Origin: Cesiribacter sp. SM1
GTDB taxonomy: Bacteria; Bacteroidota; Bacteroidia; Cytophagales; Cyclobacteriaceae
Assembly: GCF_020178975.1 (NCBI RefSeq)
Contig: NZ_JAHXBU010000093.1
Coordinates: 248,001-312,000, forward strand
Length of the DNA stretch: 64,000 nt
Direction of reading: 5' to 3'
Of the stretch, positions 34,380 through 41,756 are shown piece by piece (position 1 is the stretch's first letter; each line of letters starts with the position of its first letter). The notes under the pieces are model-generated. The model was not told where the DNA came from, searched no databases, and saw only the letters and a program-made list of their open reading frames with translations. A program made the position numbers and the translations under genes.

Positions 34380-35585
34380 TTACTTACAGTACTCGGCCAG
34401 GAAACCATCGGCCTGGCCATAACCTTTGTCGGCGGCGGCTTGCCAGGAGCGGCAGGCAGCAGGCATATCATGAGCCTCACGATGCTTGATGCCCATTAAA
34501 TAATAGGCAAGTGGTTCATCCGGACGCAAAAAAACAGCCCATTTCAGGGCAGACTCGGCCTGTTGTAACATGCCCTGCGTGATGTAAACCTTCGCCAGGC
34601 CACAGTGCAACTGGTAATGGCTATCTGGTGTATTGGCAGGGTTTACCGTTAAGGCATAGGCTTTGCCATACTCAATTTTATACTGATCTGTTACCAGTTC
34701 ACTGGCCTGTTGGTAGTACTGCAGGGCAGTATCAAAGTCTTTATAGTGTTCGGCATAGATCATGGCCAGGCGGTTGCGGGCCTCAATGGTGCGGGGCTCC
34801 GCCTTAATAACAGACTTATAGGCGCGGATGGCTCCCTCATAATTTTGCATTACCTCATAGCTTGAGATCAGGTGTGCAAATACCACAGGCCGGTATTCCG
34901 TTAAATGGTTGGTCAGGAGCTCCAGTTGTTCGGCTGCCTGTTCGTAATTGCCCAGGCTGTAATTCTGTAATCCTTCTTTTTCCAGGGTGTGCAGAATATA
35001 GGCTTCCAGCTGACTTGCTTTTTGCGATCCGGGCGCAAAGCTATTTATGTTCTGCAGGAGCTGCAGTGCAAAGCTGTAGTTGCCCTGCCCAAACTGTTCT
35101 TTTGCCTGCTGGTATACCTCCTGTACCTCGCGGGCTCTCTCTGCTTCCAGCTGCTCCAGGCGGTGGGTGTTCCAGATTGATACACCTACAACAACCACTG
35201 CTATGATAAAGAAGATACCAAATGCCCAGGCTGTGGTGATAATATTATAGCGTGAGTTAAACGCCGGCCTTGGTGCACGCCTGCGGCGGGTGCCGGCTCT
35301 TTGAGCCTCGGTTGCAGTGCTGCCTGCGGGTGTGGGCTCCCAACTTGTCTGGGGCTGGGATTGCTGGTAGTTCTCGTACTCCAGTGCCCAGTCGTGTCTG
35401 GCTTTTCTGCGTGGGTCAGAAAGTACACGGTAGGCTTCACTTATTTGCTTGAAACGTTCTTCTGCATAACTGCTCCCTCCGTTTTTATCCGGATGGTAGC
35501 GCAGGGCAAGTTTCCGGTAGGCGGCTTTCACCTCTACCTGGGTAGCAGTCCGGCTTAATCCTAATATGTGGTAGTAGTTTACCAA
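34380..35585 (-). CDS. Membrane-anchored J-domain protein with TPR repeats
   Basis: This 401-residue protein has a J domain (1-70, HPD at 31-33) and a basic, Pro/Arg-rich linker to about 112. One membrane helix follows (about 115-137). The C-terminal half has several TPR-like helical pairs (about 150-400; for example GNYEQAAEQLELLTNHL, ALQYYQQASELV). The J domain would stimulate an Hsp70 (DnaK) at the membrane, and the TPR part would select clients. With one crossing, the J domain and TPR part lie on opposite sides of the membrane. A J domain must meet DnaK in the cytoplasm, so the TPR part would be periplasmic. This is inference. Confidence 0.88.
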   Translation of the reverse strand: MVNYYHILGLSRTATQVEVKAAYRKLALRYHPDKNGGSSYAEERFKQISEAYRVLSDPRRKARHDWALEYENYQQSQPQTSWEPTPAGSTATEAQRAGTRRRRAPRPAFNSRYNIITTAWAFGIFFIIAVVVVGVSIWNTHRLEQLEAERAREVQEVYQQAKEQFGQGNYSFALQLLQNINSFAPGSQKASQLEAYILHTLEKEGLQNYSLGNYEQAAEQLELLTNHLTEYRPVVFAHLISSYEVMQNYEGAIRAYKSVIKAEPRTIEARNRLAMIYAEHYKDFDTALQYYQQASELVTDQYKIEYGKAYALTVNPANTPDSHYQLHCGLAKVYITQGMLQQAESALKWAVFLRPDEPLAYYLMGIKHREAHDMPAACRSWQAAADKGYGQADGFLAEYCK

Positions 35586-35708
35586 ATCAATCTTTGATTA
35601 CAACAAGTGCACTGCCCTGGGGCTGGTGCACTGTACTTAACTAAAATTTTTCTTCCAGAGGTATAACGGCCTGGGCTGTGGTTTTGATGTTTAGTTTTCA
35701 GCCTTTGT

Positions 35709-36845
35709 TTAGTTGCTGTAATGTTCCATCAAATAACGGGCAGTTTCCAGGTACAGGTAAGCATCTGCAGGATGAGCGTTAATATACTCGCTGTCACGTT
35801 CGTGCCCCAGCCGTACCAGTACAGCGCGTTCTCTGGGAAAAACAAAAATGTACTGGCCTAAAATTCCGCGGGCGTAGGGAATAAGTTCGCCATTGTAGGG
35901 GATAAGCCACCAGTGGTACCCATAGTAATCAACCTGATGGCCCTCCTCGTCAATAAGTTGCGTTTGTGGCGAAAGTGCCTTGCGCAGGTAGGGTTTTGGA
36001 ACCACTTGTCTGCCCTGCCACTGGCCACTATCGAGTACCAGCTGCCCAATCCTGGCAAAATCACGTGCATTTGAGTTAAAGCAACAGTAGGCTTTTTCAA
36101 TGCCATCGGGTTCATCCAGGCTCCAGAGTGCATTTTCGGAGGCTCCCAGGGGTTTCCAGAGTCGCTGCGAAGCATACTCGCTAAGGCTAAGGCCAGTGGC
36201 CTTCTCCAGGATCATGGCCAGTAGCTGTGTGTTGCCACTCTGGTAGTTCCACACTTCTCCGGGTATATCAACAATGCTTAAACTGTTCAGGAGCTCACGG
36301 AGGTTATCTCCATAATAGGCTTTGGTGGTAACGCTGGCAGGAGAGGAGTAGGATTCATTCCAGTCCAGGCCGCTGCTCATCATAAGCAGGTGCCGTATGC
36401 TGGCTGGCTGGCCTTTATATGCTGGCAGGTACTGCCCAATGGGGTCATCCAGACTGTTAATTTTCCCCTCCTGAACCGCAATGCCTATCAAAAGGCTAAC
36501 AATGCTCTTGGCTACAGAAAAAGAATTAGAGTAAGAACTGGGGCCGTACTCCTCCCAGTACTTTTCAAAAACAAGGCTACCGTCCTTTATGAGTAAAAGC
36601 GCTACCGGCTCAAGGCTATTAATTTTTTCAAGCAGGGTGTCGGGCAGGCTTACTCTGTTAAAATCTGCACGTTTGGTCCAGGGTTCCTCCTCAAAACCTG
36701 CTCGTACCTCTCTGTTTTCAAAAACAGTATAATCATCAATATCTGGAGTGAAATAAGTAAATGCCTTCCGCAAATAGGTAGGCGCAAACAGATAAAAAAG
36801 TAATATTACCACTACAGGTATGATAACCACACGGGCTTTTTTCAT
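35709..36845 (-). CDS. Serine hydrolase, class C beta-lactamase/DD-peptidase fold
   Basis: The 378-residue protein has an N-terminal anchor or signal helix (residues 7-21). The catalytic motif SVAK is at 110-113, the second motif YQSGN lies in the middle and YGYHWW near the C-terminal active-site wall. The family includes AmpC lactamases, DD-carboxypeptidases, esterases and 6-aminohexanoate-dimer hydrolases, and the latter group shares the SSYSNSFSVAK context. It stands alone between the J-protein and PIG-L genes. Substrate unknown; resistance should not be assumed. Confidence 0.88.
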   Translation of the reverse strand: MKKARVVIIPVVVILLFYLFAPTYLRKAFTYFTPDIDDYTVFENREVRAGFEEEPWTKRADFNRVSLPDTLLEKINSLEPVALLLIKDGSLVFEKYWEEYGPSSYSNSFSVAKSIVSLLIGIAVQEGKINSLDDPIGQYLPAYKGQPASIRHLLMMSSGLDWNESYSSPASVTTKAYYGDNLRELLNSLSIVDIPGEVWNYQSGNTQLLAMILEKATGLSLSEYASQRLWKPLGASENALWSLDEPDGIEKAYCCFNSNARDFARIGQLVLDSGQWQGRQVVPKPYLRKALSPQTQLIDEEGHQVDYYGYHWWLIPYNGELIPYARGILGQYIFVFPRERAVLVRLGHERDSEYINAHPADAYLYLETARYLMEHYSN

Positions 36846-36957
36846 AATTGCCAGTTATTGAACGGTAAATCTACAGTACGTTTTTTTGGATTTAGAGGTT
36901 AAGATATCTGATAATGTTTTAGATAAATACTACCAAACAAAAAGTTTATAGTTTTCT

Positions 36958-36991
36958 TTACCGTTGTAACACTCCTTACCGTTGCAACACT
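36958..36991 (+). promoter_or_regulatory. Tandem operator-like repeat before the PIG-L gene
   Basis: TTACCGTTGTAACACT (36958-36973) is repeated as TTACCGTTGCAACACT (36976-36991), one mismatch and an 18-base period. Each copy holds a GTTGyAAC near-palindrome. The second copy ends 7 bases before the start codon. A repressor site is inferred. Confidence 0.5.
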
Positions 36992-36998
36992 GTTTATT

Positions 36999-37802
36999 AT
37001 GAAGTACTTATACATTTTTCCTCATCCCGACGATGAATCTTTTGGTCCGGTGGCGGCTATGTACCAGCAGTTAGAGCAGGGACATGAGGTACACCTGCTT
37101 ACCCTTACACGTGGCGGAGCTACAAAACAGCGGCATAAGCTGGGTGTAAGCGTAGAGCAAATGGGCGAGATCCGCTATAAAGAAATGCTGGCCGTAAAGG
37201 AAACCGTTGGTTTTACCAGTATGAAGGTGCTGGATTTACCCGATAGTGGCCTTAAAGAAATGGATCCCAGGGAAATAGAGGCTGTTATACAGCAGCATAT
37301 AGAACAGCTTAGGCCCGATATAGTGGTTTCATACCCTGTACATGGCATCAGCGGTTTTCACGATCACCTGGTGATGCATGCTGTGATCAAGCGCCTGTAC
37401 CTGCAGATGAAAGACGAAGGTGCCAGCTACCTGAAGCGCCTGGCATTTTTTACGTTAAAAGATGAGGAGGGGCCTGCAGTGCACACTATGGGCATACGCC
37501 TGAAGCAGACCATGCCATCGGAAGTTGACTGCGCACTATCCCTAAGGGAGCAGGATATCGAGGTTCTTAAAAAGGCGCTGAACTGCTACGAAACCTACCA
37601 GGAGACTATTGAAGAAATTGGTGTGGTAGAAAAAATTGGGAACACGGTATATTTTGAGATCTGGGGAGAAAAACATAACCCTCCCCTGAATGATCTTGCA
37701 GCTAAGTTAGCAACTGATCCCAACTCTGCCGGCAAGCCTGGCAGAGGGGCGGAAGATTTGCGTCAGTCTACCCGCCAGACACAAAAACAAAAAGCTAAGT
37801 AA
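36999..37802 (+). CDS. PIG-L/LmbE-family zinc deacetylase
   Basis: This 267-residue protein opens with MKYLYIFPHPDDESFGP, the PIG-L zinc and catalytic motif (HPDD at 9-12). The second metal and catalytic His lies in SGFHDHLVMH. The family removes acetyl groups from GlcNAc-linked molecules, including bacillithiol precursors (BshB) and mycothiol or GPI intermediates. The HPDDESFG form resembles the BshB2 group, and bshA is present in the window, but they are 11 kb apart. The last 35 residues are a polar, Lys/Gln-rich extension. Specificity is unresolved. Confidence 0.88.
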   Translation: MKYLYIFPHPDDESFGPVAAMYQQLEQGHEVHLLTLTRGGATKQRHKLGVSVEQMGEIRYKEMLAVKETVGFTSMKVLDLPDSGLKEMDPREIEAVIQQHIEQLRPDIVVSYPVHGISGFHDHLVMHAVIKRLYLQMKDEGASYLKRLAFFTLKDEEGPAVHTMGIRLKQTMPSEVDCALSLREQDIEVLKKALNCYETYQETIEEIGVVEKIGNTVYFEIWGEKHNPPLNDLAAKLATDPNSAGKPGRGAEDLRQSTRQTQKQKAK

Positions 37803-38003
37803 ACTACTTTTGTGTAATGTTTACTAAAATTATTAAGTAACGATTATACAATTGTAAAGCTGGCAAGACTTTCAGCGCATTTTGTGTTAAAATTTTGTTG
37901 TATGTTTTAACATATTGATAATGTTGTCGTTATAGTTTTATAAAATTAATGCCAGCTGAAAAACCAGGCTTTAATAGCATACAATATTGAGGGGAGGAAA
38001 TGT

Positions 38004-38038
38004 CCGCAGCTTTCACACAGGCTGCGGAATTTTTGTTT
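38004..38038 (+). terminator. Hairpin with T tail on the plus strand, 200 bp after the PIG-L gene
   Basis: CCGCAGC (38004-38010) pairs with GCTGCGG (38021-38027) with a 10-base loop, then AATTTTTGTTT. It lies at the end of a 235-bp AT-rich spacer that holds nothing else recognisable. Confidence 0.65.
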
Positions 38039-38744
38039 AAAGGGTGCCCTCATCGGCAAAACTGTAGTAGCTGTGGTCGGTAAAGATGAGGTGGTCCAGC
38101 ACCGGAATATCCAGCATGCTACCGGCTTCTTTCAGCTTCTTTGTAAGCCTAAGGTCGGCTTCACTTGGCTTAAGGTTTCCGCTTGGGTGATTGTGTATGA
38201 GAATGATGGCAGAAGCCAGGTGATCAAGGGCCAGTTTGAAAATAATCTTAGGATCGGCAACAGTGCCAGATACACCTCCAAGGCTTGCCTGGGCTTTGTG
38301 CATCACCTGGTTTGCCCTGTTTAAAAGCAACACCCAGAACTCTTCCTGCTGCTTATCCCATAGTTCGGGCTTAATGGCATCATAGGCATCCTGCGAGCTG
38401 GTGATCTTAATGCGTTTTACAGGATCAGATTCTTTGCGCCGGCGGCCCAGTTCCAGTGCAGCCACAATGGTAATGGCCTTGGCTTCGCCAATGCCTTTAA
38501 ATTTTTGCAGATCTTTTACCGAAAGCCGTGCCAGCTCATTAAGGTTATTGCCGGCTTTTTGCAGTATAAGCTTGCATACATCTACTGCAGACATGGAGCG
38601 TGTGCCGGAACCAATAAGAATGCCCATAAGCTCTGCATCGCTAAGGGCTGCCTTTCCTTTCAATAACAATTTTTCTCTGGGGCGATCTTCTTCTGCCCAG
38701 TTTCGGATGCTTATACGGTCTAAGCGGTCTTCGGGGCTTTCCAT
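38037..38744 (-). CDS. radC: RadC/JAB-domain protein
   Basis: This 235-residue protein has the helix-hairpin-helix N-terminal part (LKGKAALSDAELMGILIGSG, then KFKGIGEAKAITIVAALELGRR) and the JAB metalloprotease-like domain with HNHPSGNLKPSEAD (about 186-200). RadC is widespread but its role in repair is disputed. The JAMM zinc residues are conserved here (HNHPSG...D). It is followed by rpsT upstream, with 116 bp between the genes. Confidence 0.92.
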   Translation of the reverse strand: MESPEDRLDRISIRNWAEEDRPREKLLLKGKAALSDAELMGILIGSGTRSMSAVDVCKLILQKAGNNLNELARLSVKDLQKFKGIGEAKAITIVAALELGRRRKESDPVKRIKITSSQDAYDAIKPELWDKQQEEFWVLLLNRANQVMHKAQASLGGVSGTVADPKIIFKLALDHLASAIILIHNHPSGNLKPSEADLRLTKKLKEAGSMLDIPVLDHLIFTDHSYYSFADEGTL

Positions 38745-38809
38745 GCGGCTTTTTGTTTAAAAAAGGCCAGCCACAGCTAAATTGTTTAAAAGCAGCCACT
38801 AATAGCAAC

Positions 38810-38834
38810 AAAAAAGGCTGCCAGTGGGGCAGCC
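38810..38834 (-). terminator. Terminator of rpsT
   Basis: On the minus strand GGCTGCC pairs with GGCAGCC around a 5-base loop and continues into six T. Confidence 0.9.
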
Positions 38835-38860
38835 TCAAATGCTTTTAGATTATCCTACAA

Positions 38861-39112
38861 TTACAGGGTAGCTACGTGGCGAGCCAGCTTGCTTTTGTTG
38901 TTAGCAGCTTTGTTCTTGTGGATAACATTTTTCTTCGCCAGCTTGTCCAGCATTGAAGTTACAGTTTTCAGAAGCTCTTGTGCTTCTGCTTTGTCTTGTG
39001 TATTCTTCAATTTCTTGATGAACGTGCGGGTTGTTTTAGCCTGATAACGGTTCCGCAGCCTCTTGGCTTGAGTTGACCGAATTCTCTTCAGTGCTGATTT
39101 GTGGTGTGCCAT
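38861..39112 (-). CDS. rpsT: Ribosomal protein bS20
   Basis: The 83-residue, highly basic protein has the S20 sequence from MAHHKSALKRIRSTQAKRLRN onward, with the three-helix pattern and closing KSKLARHVA. It binds 16S rRNA in early 30S assembly. It has its own promoter and terminator, so it forms a single-gene transcript. Start and length agree with the family. Confidence 0.97.
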   Translation of the reverse strand: MAHHKSALKRIRSTQAKRLRNRYQAKTTRTFIKKLKNTQDKAEAQELLKTVTSMLDKLAKKNVIHKNKAANNKSKLARHVATL

Positions 39113-39150
39113 TCCTTATTTCCGTTAGCCTAATCTTCAATTTGAGTCTG

Positions 39151-39181
39151 CAAAGATAGCATAAGAATTAATATTTACAAA
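39151..39181 (-). promoter_or_regulatory. rpsT promoter, Bacteroidota type
   Basis: On the minus strand TTTG (39178-39181) is followed by 19 bases and TATCTTTG (39151-39158), a full match to the TTTG/TAnnTTTG consensus. The start codon is 38 bases downstream. Confidence 0.85.
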
Positions 39182-39346
39182 ACTATGTGCCAGCTTTAAA
39201 ATACTGAAGCTCCGTATTTAACAAATCTTAGCCTCTTGCTGTTCCTCCAAAAGAGGGCCCTGTATGCTGTACTGCCCCCTGCAGAAGGAATCATTGGCGC
39301 CAGAACAGCTGCAATGAAAAATTTAACTTAATTACTAAGTGCTAAG

Positions 39347-40330
39347 GTGAGAGTTAGGCTGCTGATCTTGTTTTTGCTGTTTCCACTGGCGGCAGTACCC
39401 GGAGACCGTACTGATTTTTGGGGTTTTTTCGGGCACCAGCTGATCAACAGGCTGGCCGTTTTTTCCCTGCCTCCCGAAATGCTTCCCTTCTATAAACACC
39501 ACATCCTGTTCATTACAGAAAATGCCGTTAACCCCGACCGCAGGCGCTATGCAGTGGAGGGCGAAGCCGAGCGGCACTACATTGACCTGGATGTATACGG
39601 AGACAGTGCCCTCTATAAAATGCCTCGCTCCTGGCAAAAGGCAACAGAATTGTATACGGAAGATACCCTGCGGGCCTATGGCATTGTGCCCTGGCATGTG
39701 TACAGAACAAAAGGCTGGCTTACAGAAGCCTTTCGCAGGCAGGATGTAGATGCAATTTTACGCCTTTCTGCTGATTTAGGCCATTATGTAGCCGACGCCA
39801 ATGTGCCCCTGCACACAACCGTGAACTACAACGGGCAACTTACAGGCCAGCGCGGCATACATGGCTTTTGGGAATCGCGGCTGCCAGAGCTTTTTGCAGG
39901 GGCGTGGGAGTTCTGGATAGGAAAAGCCCAGTACATAGATAATCCGCAGCACTATATCTGGCAGGGGGTGGCACAGGCACATCTTGCCCTTGATTCTGTG
40001 CTAGCCTTTGAAAAAGAGCTTAGTCGGCAATATTCCGAAGAAAAAAAGTGGACCTACGAAGAGCGTAACGGCCTGATGGTGCGCACCTACAGCCGCGAGT
40101 TCTCCAGGGATTACCAGCAAATGCTCCGGGGGCAGGTGGAGCGGCAAATGCGACGCTCCATTAAAATGGTGGCAGATTACTGGTATACCAGTTGGGTAGA
40201 TGCCGGCCAGCCTAACCTCCAGCAACTGCTTAAAAAGCCCCTTACTGAAGAACAGATCCGCCAGCTGGAAGCAGACAAAATCCTCTGGCAGCACAAAGAG
40301 CATTCGCTGCAGCGGGAGCATGAATATTGA
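39347..40330 (+). CDS. Zinc-dependent phospholipase C/S1-P1 nuclease-like protein
   Basis: This 327-residue protein starts at a GTG and has a signal peptide (1-20). The mature part opens with WGFFGHQLINRLAVFSLP, which sets up the first zinc site. DLGHYVADANVPLHTT and HGFWESRLPEL give the further His, Asp and Glu ligands of the tri-zinc PLC/S1 fold. Members hydrolyse phospholipids or single-stranded nucleic acids. Signal peptide and size fit a periplasmic or secreted enzyme. The upstream 230 bp hold the rpsT promoter on the other strand. Confidence 0.85.
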   Translation: MRVRLLILFLLFPLAAVPGDRTDFWGFFGHQLINRLAVFSLPPEMLPFYKHHILFITENAVNPDRRRYAVEGEAERHYIDLDVYGDSALYKMPRSWQKATELYTEDTLRAYGIVPWHVYRTKGWLTEAFRRQDVDAILRLSADLGHYVADANVPLHTTVNYNGQLTGQRGIHGFWESRLPELFAGAWEFWIGKAQYIDNPQHYIWQGVAQAHLALDSVLAFEKELSRQYSEEKKWTYEERNGLMVRTYSREFSRDYQQMLRGQVERQMRRSIKMVADYWYTSWVDAGQPNLQQLLKKPLTEEQIRQLEADKILWQHKEHSLQREHEY

Positions 40331-40338
40331 GGGGGTGT

Positions 40339-40473
40339 GAGGTTTGGGGTATGAGGTGTGAGCTACTGTAGTGGCTGGCATCAGGCTTTTCTGCGTTTAG
40401 GCGTTTTTTCCTGCCACAGTATCTATCAGCCCCTGCAGCTGGTATTGGCCTCCTGGCTCATATCCCAAACCTC
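40339..40473. repeat. Inverted repeat flanking a convergent intergenic region
   Basis: GAGGTTTGGGGTATGAG (40339-40355) faces CTCATATCCCAAACCTC (40457-40473), complementary in 16 of 17 positions. The repeats span the gap between the phospholipase-like gene (+) and the lipoprotein gene (-). GTGTGAG occurs twice around the left arm. Confidence 0.65.
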
Positions 40474-40490
40474 CTTTCCCTAACCCACCC

Positions 40491-41174
40491 TTACAACTTA
40501 ATTATGTTCTCCAGGCTGTTTGCCTTCCGCGTATCATCCAACAGGTAGCGCTCCAGGGTAACTTTTCGTTTATCGGCACTAAGGGTAGCGTTGCTGTTGC
40601 TGATACTCTTAATGGGCTGGTCAAAAGTGTACTCGGTGCGGTATACCATGCTGTTCATCATTTCTTTCATGCTTTTGCCGTTCACGGTCAGGTCCAGGCC
40701 ATTCAGGTCGCTGCCTGTTTTTTTCCTGATCTCATTCTCAATTTTTAAGGTATTGAGGCGGTGCAGCTGTTTTCCATTCCAGGCAAAGTAAGCCTCCTGC
40801 AGTTCGGGCTTGTTGTTTTGCACTACATTAATGGCTTTGTTCAGGGCATCTATGTTGTCATACTCAAAGGTAATGCCGGAGAGCAGTCCGTTATCTGAGC
40901 GGATGAGTGCAACCTGGTGTATGCCTTTAACCGACTGCAGGCGCTGGTGAGCATCTTCCATGCCGGTTTTCAGATCGGAGCTTACCTGGTCTGGATTTGC
41001 CTCTTCCGAAAAACCCTTTACCATCTCCAGCAGGGGTTCGGCCTCGCTCATATCAACAGTGAATGTAAATTGTCCGGAGCCATTTTCGCGCACGCGTACC
41101 TGCTCGGTTATTTCCAGGCAGGAGCTAAGACTTATTAGTAAACAGGCAAACAGGGTGTAGGCAAATCTTTTCAT
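40491..41174 (-). CDS. Lipoprotein of unknown function
   Basis: This 227-residue protein has a lipoprotein signal with lipobox SLSSC (about residues 15-19). The mature part is alpha/beta in appearance: VRVRENGSGQFTFTVDMSE suggests beta strands, and the middle is charged helix. No domain is recognised. The stop codon is 160 bp from the convergent phospholipase-like gene. Conservation in related species cannot be judged from sequence alone. Confidence 0.75.
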   Translation of the reverse strand: MKRFAYTLFACLLISLSSCLEITEQVRVRENGSGQFTFTVDMSEAEPLLEMVKGFSEEANPDQVSSDLKTGMEDAHQRLQSVKGIHQVALIRSDNGLLSGITFEYDNIDALNKAINVVQNNKPELQEAYFAWNGKQLHRLNTLKIENEIRKKTGSDLNGLDLTVNGKSMKEMMNSMVYRTEYTFDQPIKSISNSNATLSADKRKVTLERYLLDDTRKANSLENIIKL

Positions 41175-41264
41175 AGCAATGCTTTTTTTAAGCTAGATGC
41201 TGCTCGAGAGCTATTGGTTGCATGCCATGAAAAAAAGTGGGTTAAAAGCAGCATGTATGCCTGG

Positions 41265-41573
41265 TTAAAGGATATCGTTTGTGAGGTAGGAGTGGTAATC
41301 AGCATCCAACTGTGTCATGGGCACTGAAAAAATTCTAGGGGTGGGGCTTATGTTCAGGGCCTGTATCCTTTCCTCAATAAGCTTGTAGAGAGTTGCTTTT
41401 GTTTTGATGAGCAGAATAGTCTGGTAGGATTTCTGAACCTTTCCTGCACTATACATCATGCACTCATTATTGCGAATGATGTTGATGTGATTGGCGAGCC
41501 GCTGCATTAATAGTTGTTCTGCTAACTTGGATGCTTGTGAATCTTCAGAAAGGCTAACGTAGATCAGGACCAT
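41265..41573 (-). CDS. CutA1-like protein
   Basis: The 102-residue protein follows the CutA1 layout: a first strand VLIYVSLSEDSQASKLAEQLL, then LANHINIIRNNECMMYSAGKVQ (in place of LAACVNIIPGV...Y.W.GK), a core QTILLIKTKATLYKLIEERIQAL and a final PRIFSVPMTQLDADYHSYL. CutA1 proteins are trimeric and were linked to copper tolerance, though their main role is unsettled. This one is divergent: the usual Cys is absent. Gene symbol withheld for that reason. Confidence 0.7.
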   Translation of the reverse strand: MVLIYVSLSEDSQASKLAEQLLMQRLANHINIIRNNECMMYSAGKVQKSYQTILLIKTKATLYKLIEERIQALNISPTPRIFSVPMTQLDADYHSYLTNDIL

Positions 41574-41652
41574 ACACAGGAGTTAAGGATTTCTTGCTCA
41601 TCCCTATACTTACAAGGTTGGTATGCCCCTGAATGTTACAGATTCAGCCTAC

Positions 41653-41685
41653 AAAAAAATCCTCCGCGCAGGTGGGCGGAGGATT
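41653..41685 (-). terminator. Terminator of ettA
   Basis: AATCCTCCGC and GCGGAGGATT (10-bp stem) are followed on the minus strand by seven T. Confidence 0.9.
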
Positions 41686-41756
41686 ATGCTGGTTTGATAC
41701 AGCTATAGATTTAAGGGCCTGATGTTTTAAAACCAGTTCATTAAACAAATAGCAGT

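Noticed and set aside
36999-37802. Naming the PIG-L protein bshB
   Set aside because: The HPDD motif fits several PIG-L enzymes, and the gene is 11 kb from bshA with its own promoter region. Specificity cannot be settled by sequence.
37992-38080. Short frame with GGGGAGG before ATG (about 27 codons) near the radC end
   Set aside because: It crosses the terminator hairpin at 38004-38038 and the radC gene in antisense. Nothing supports translation, although the G-rich run looks like a Shine-Dalgarno.
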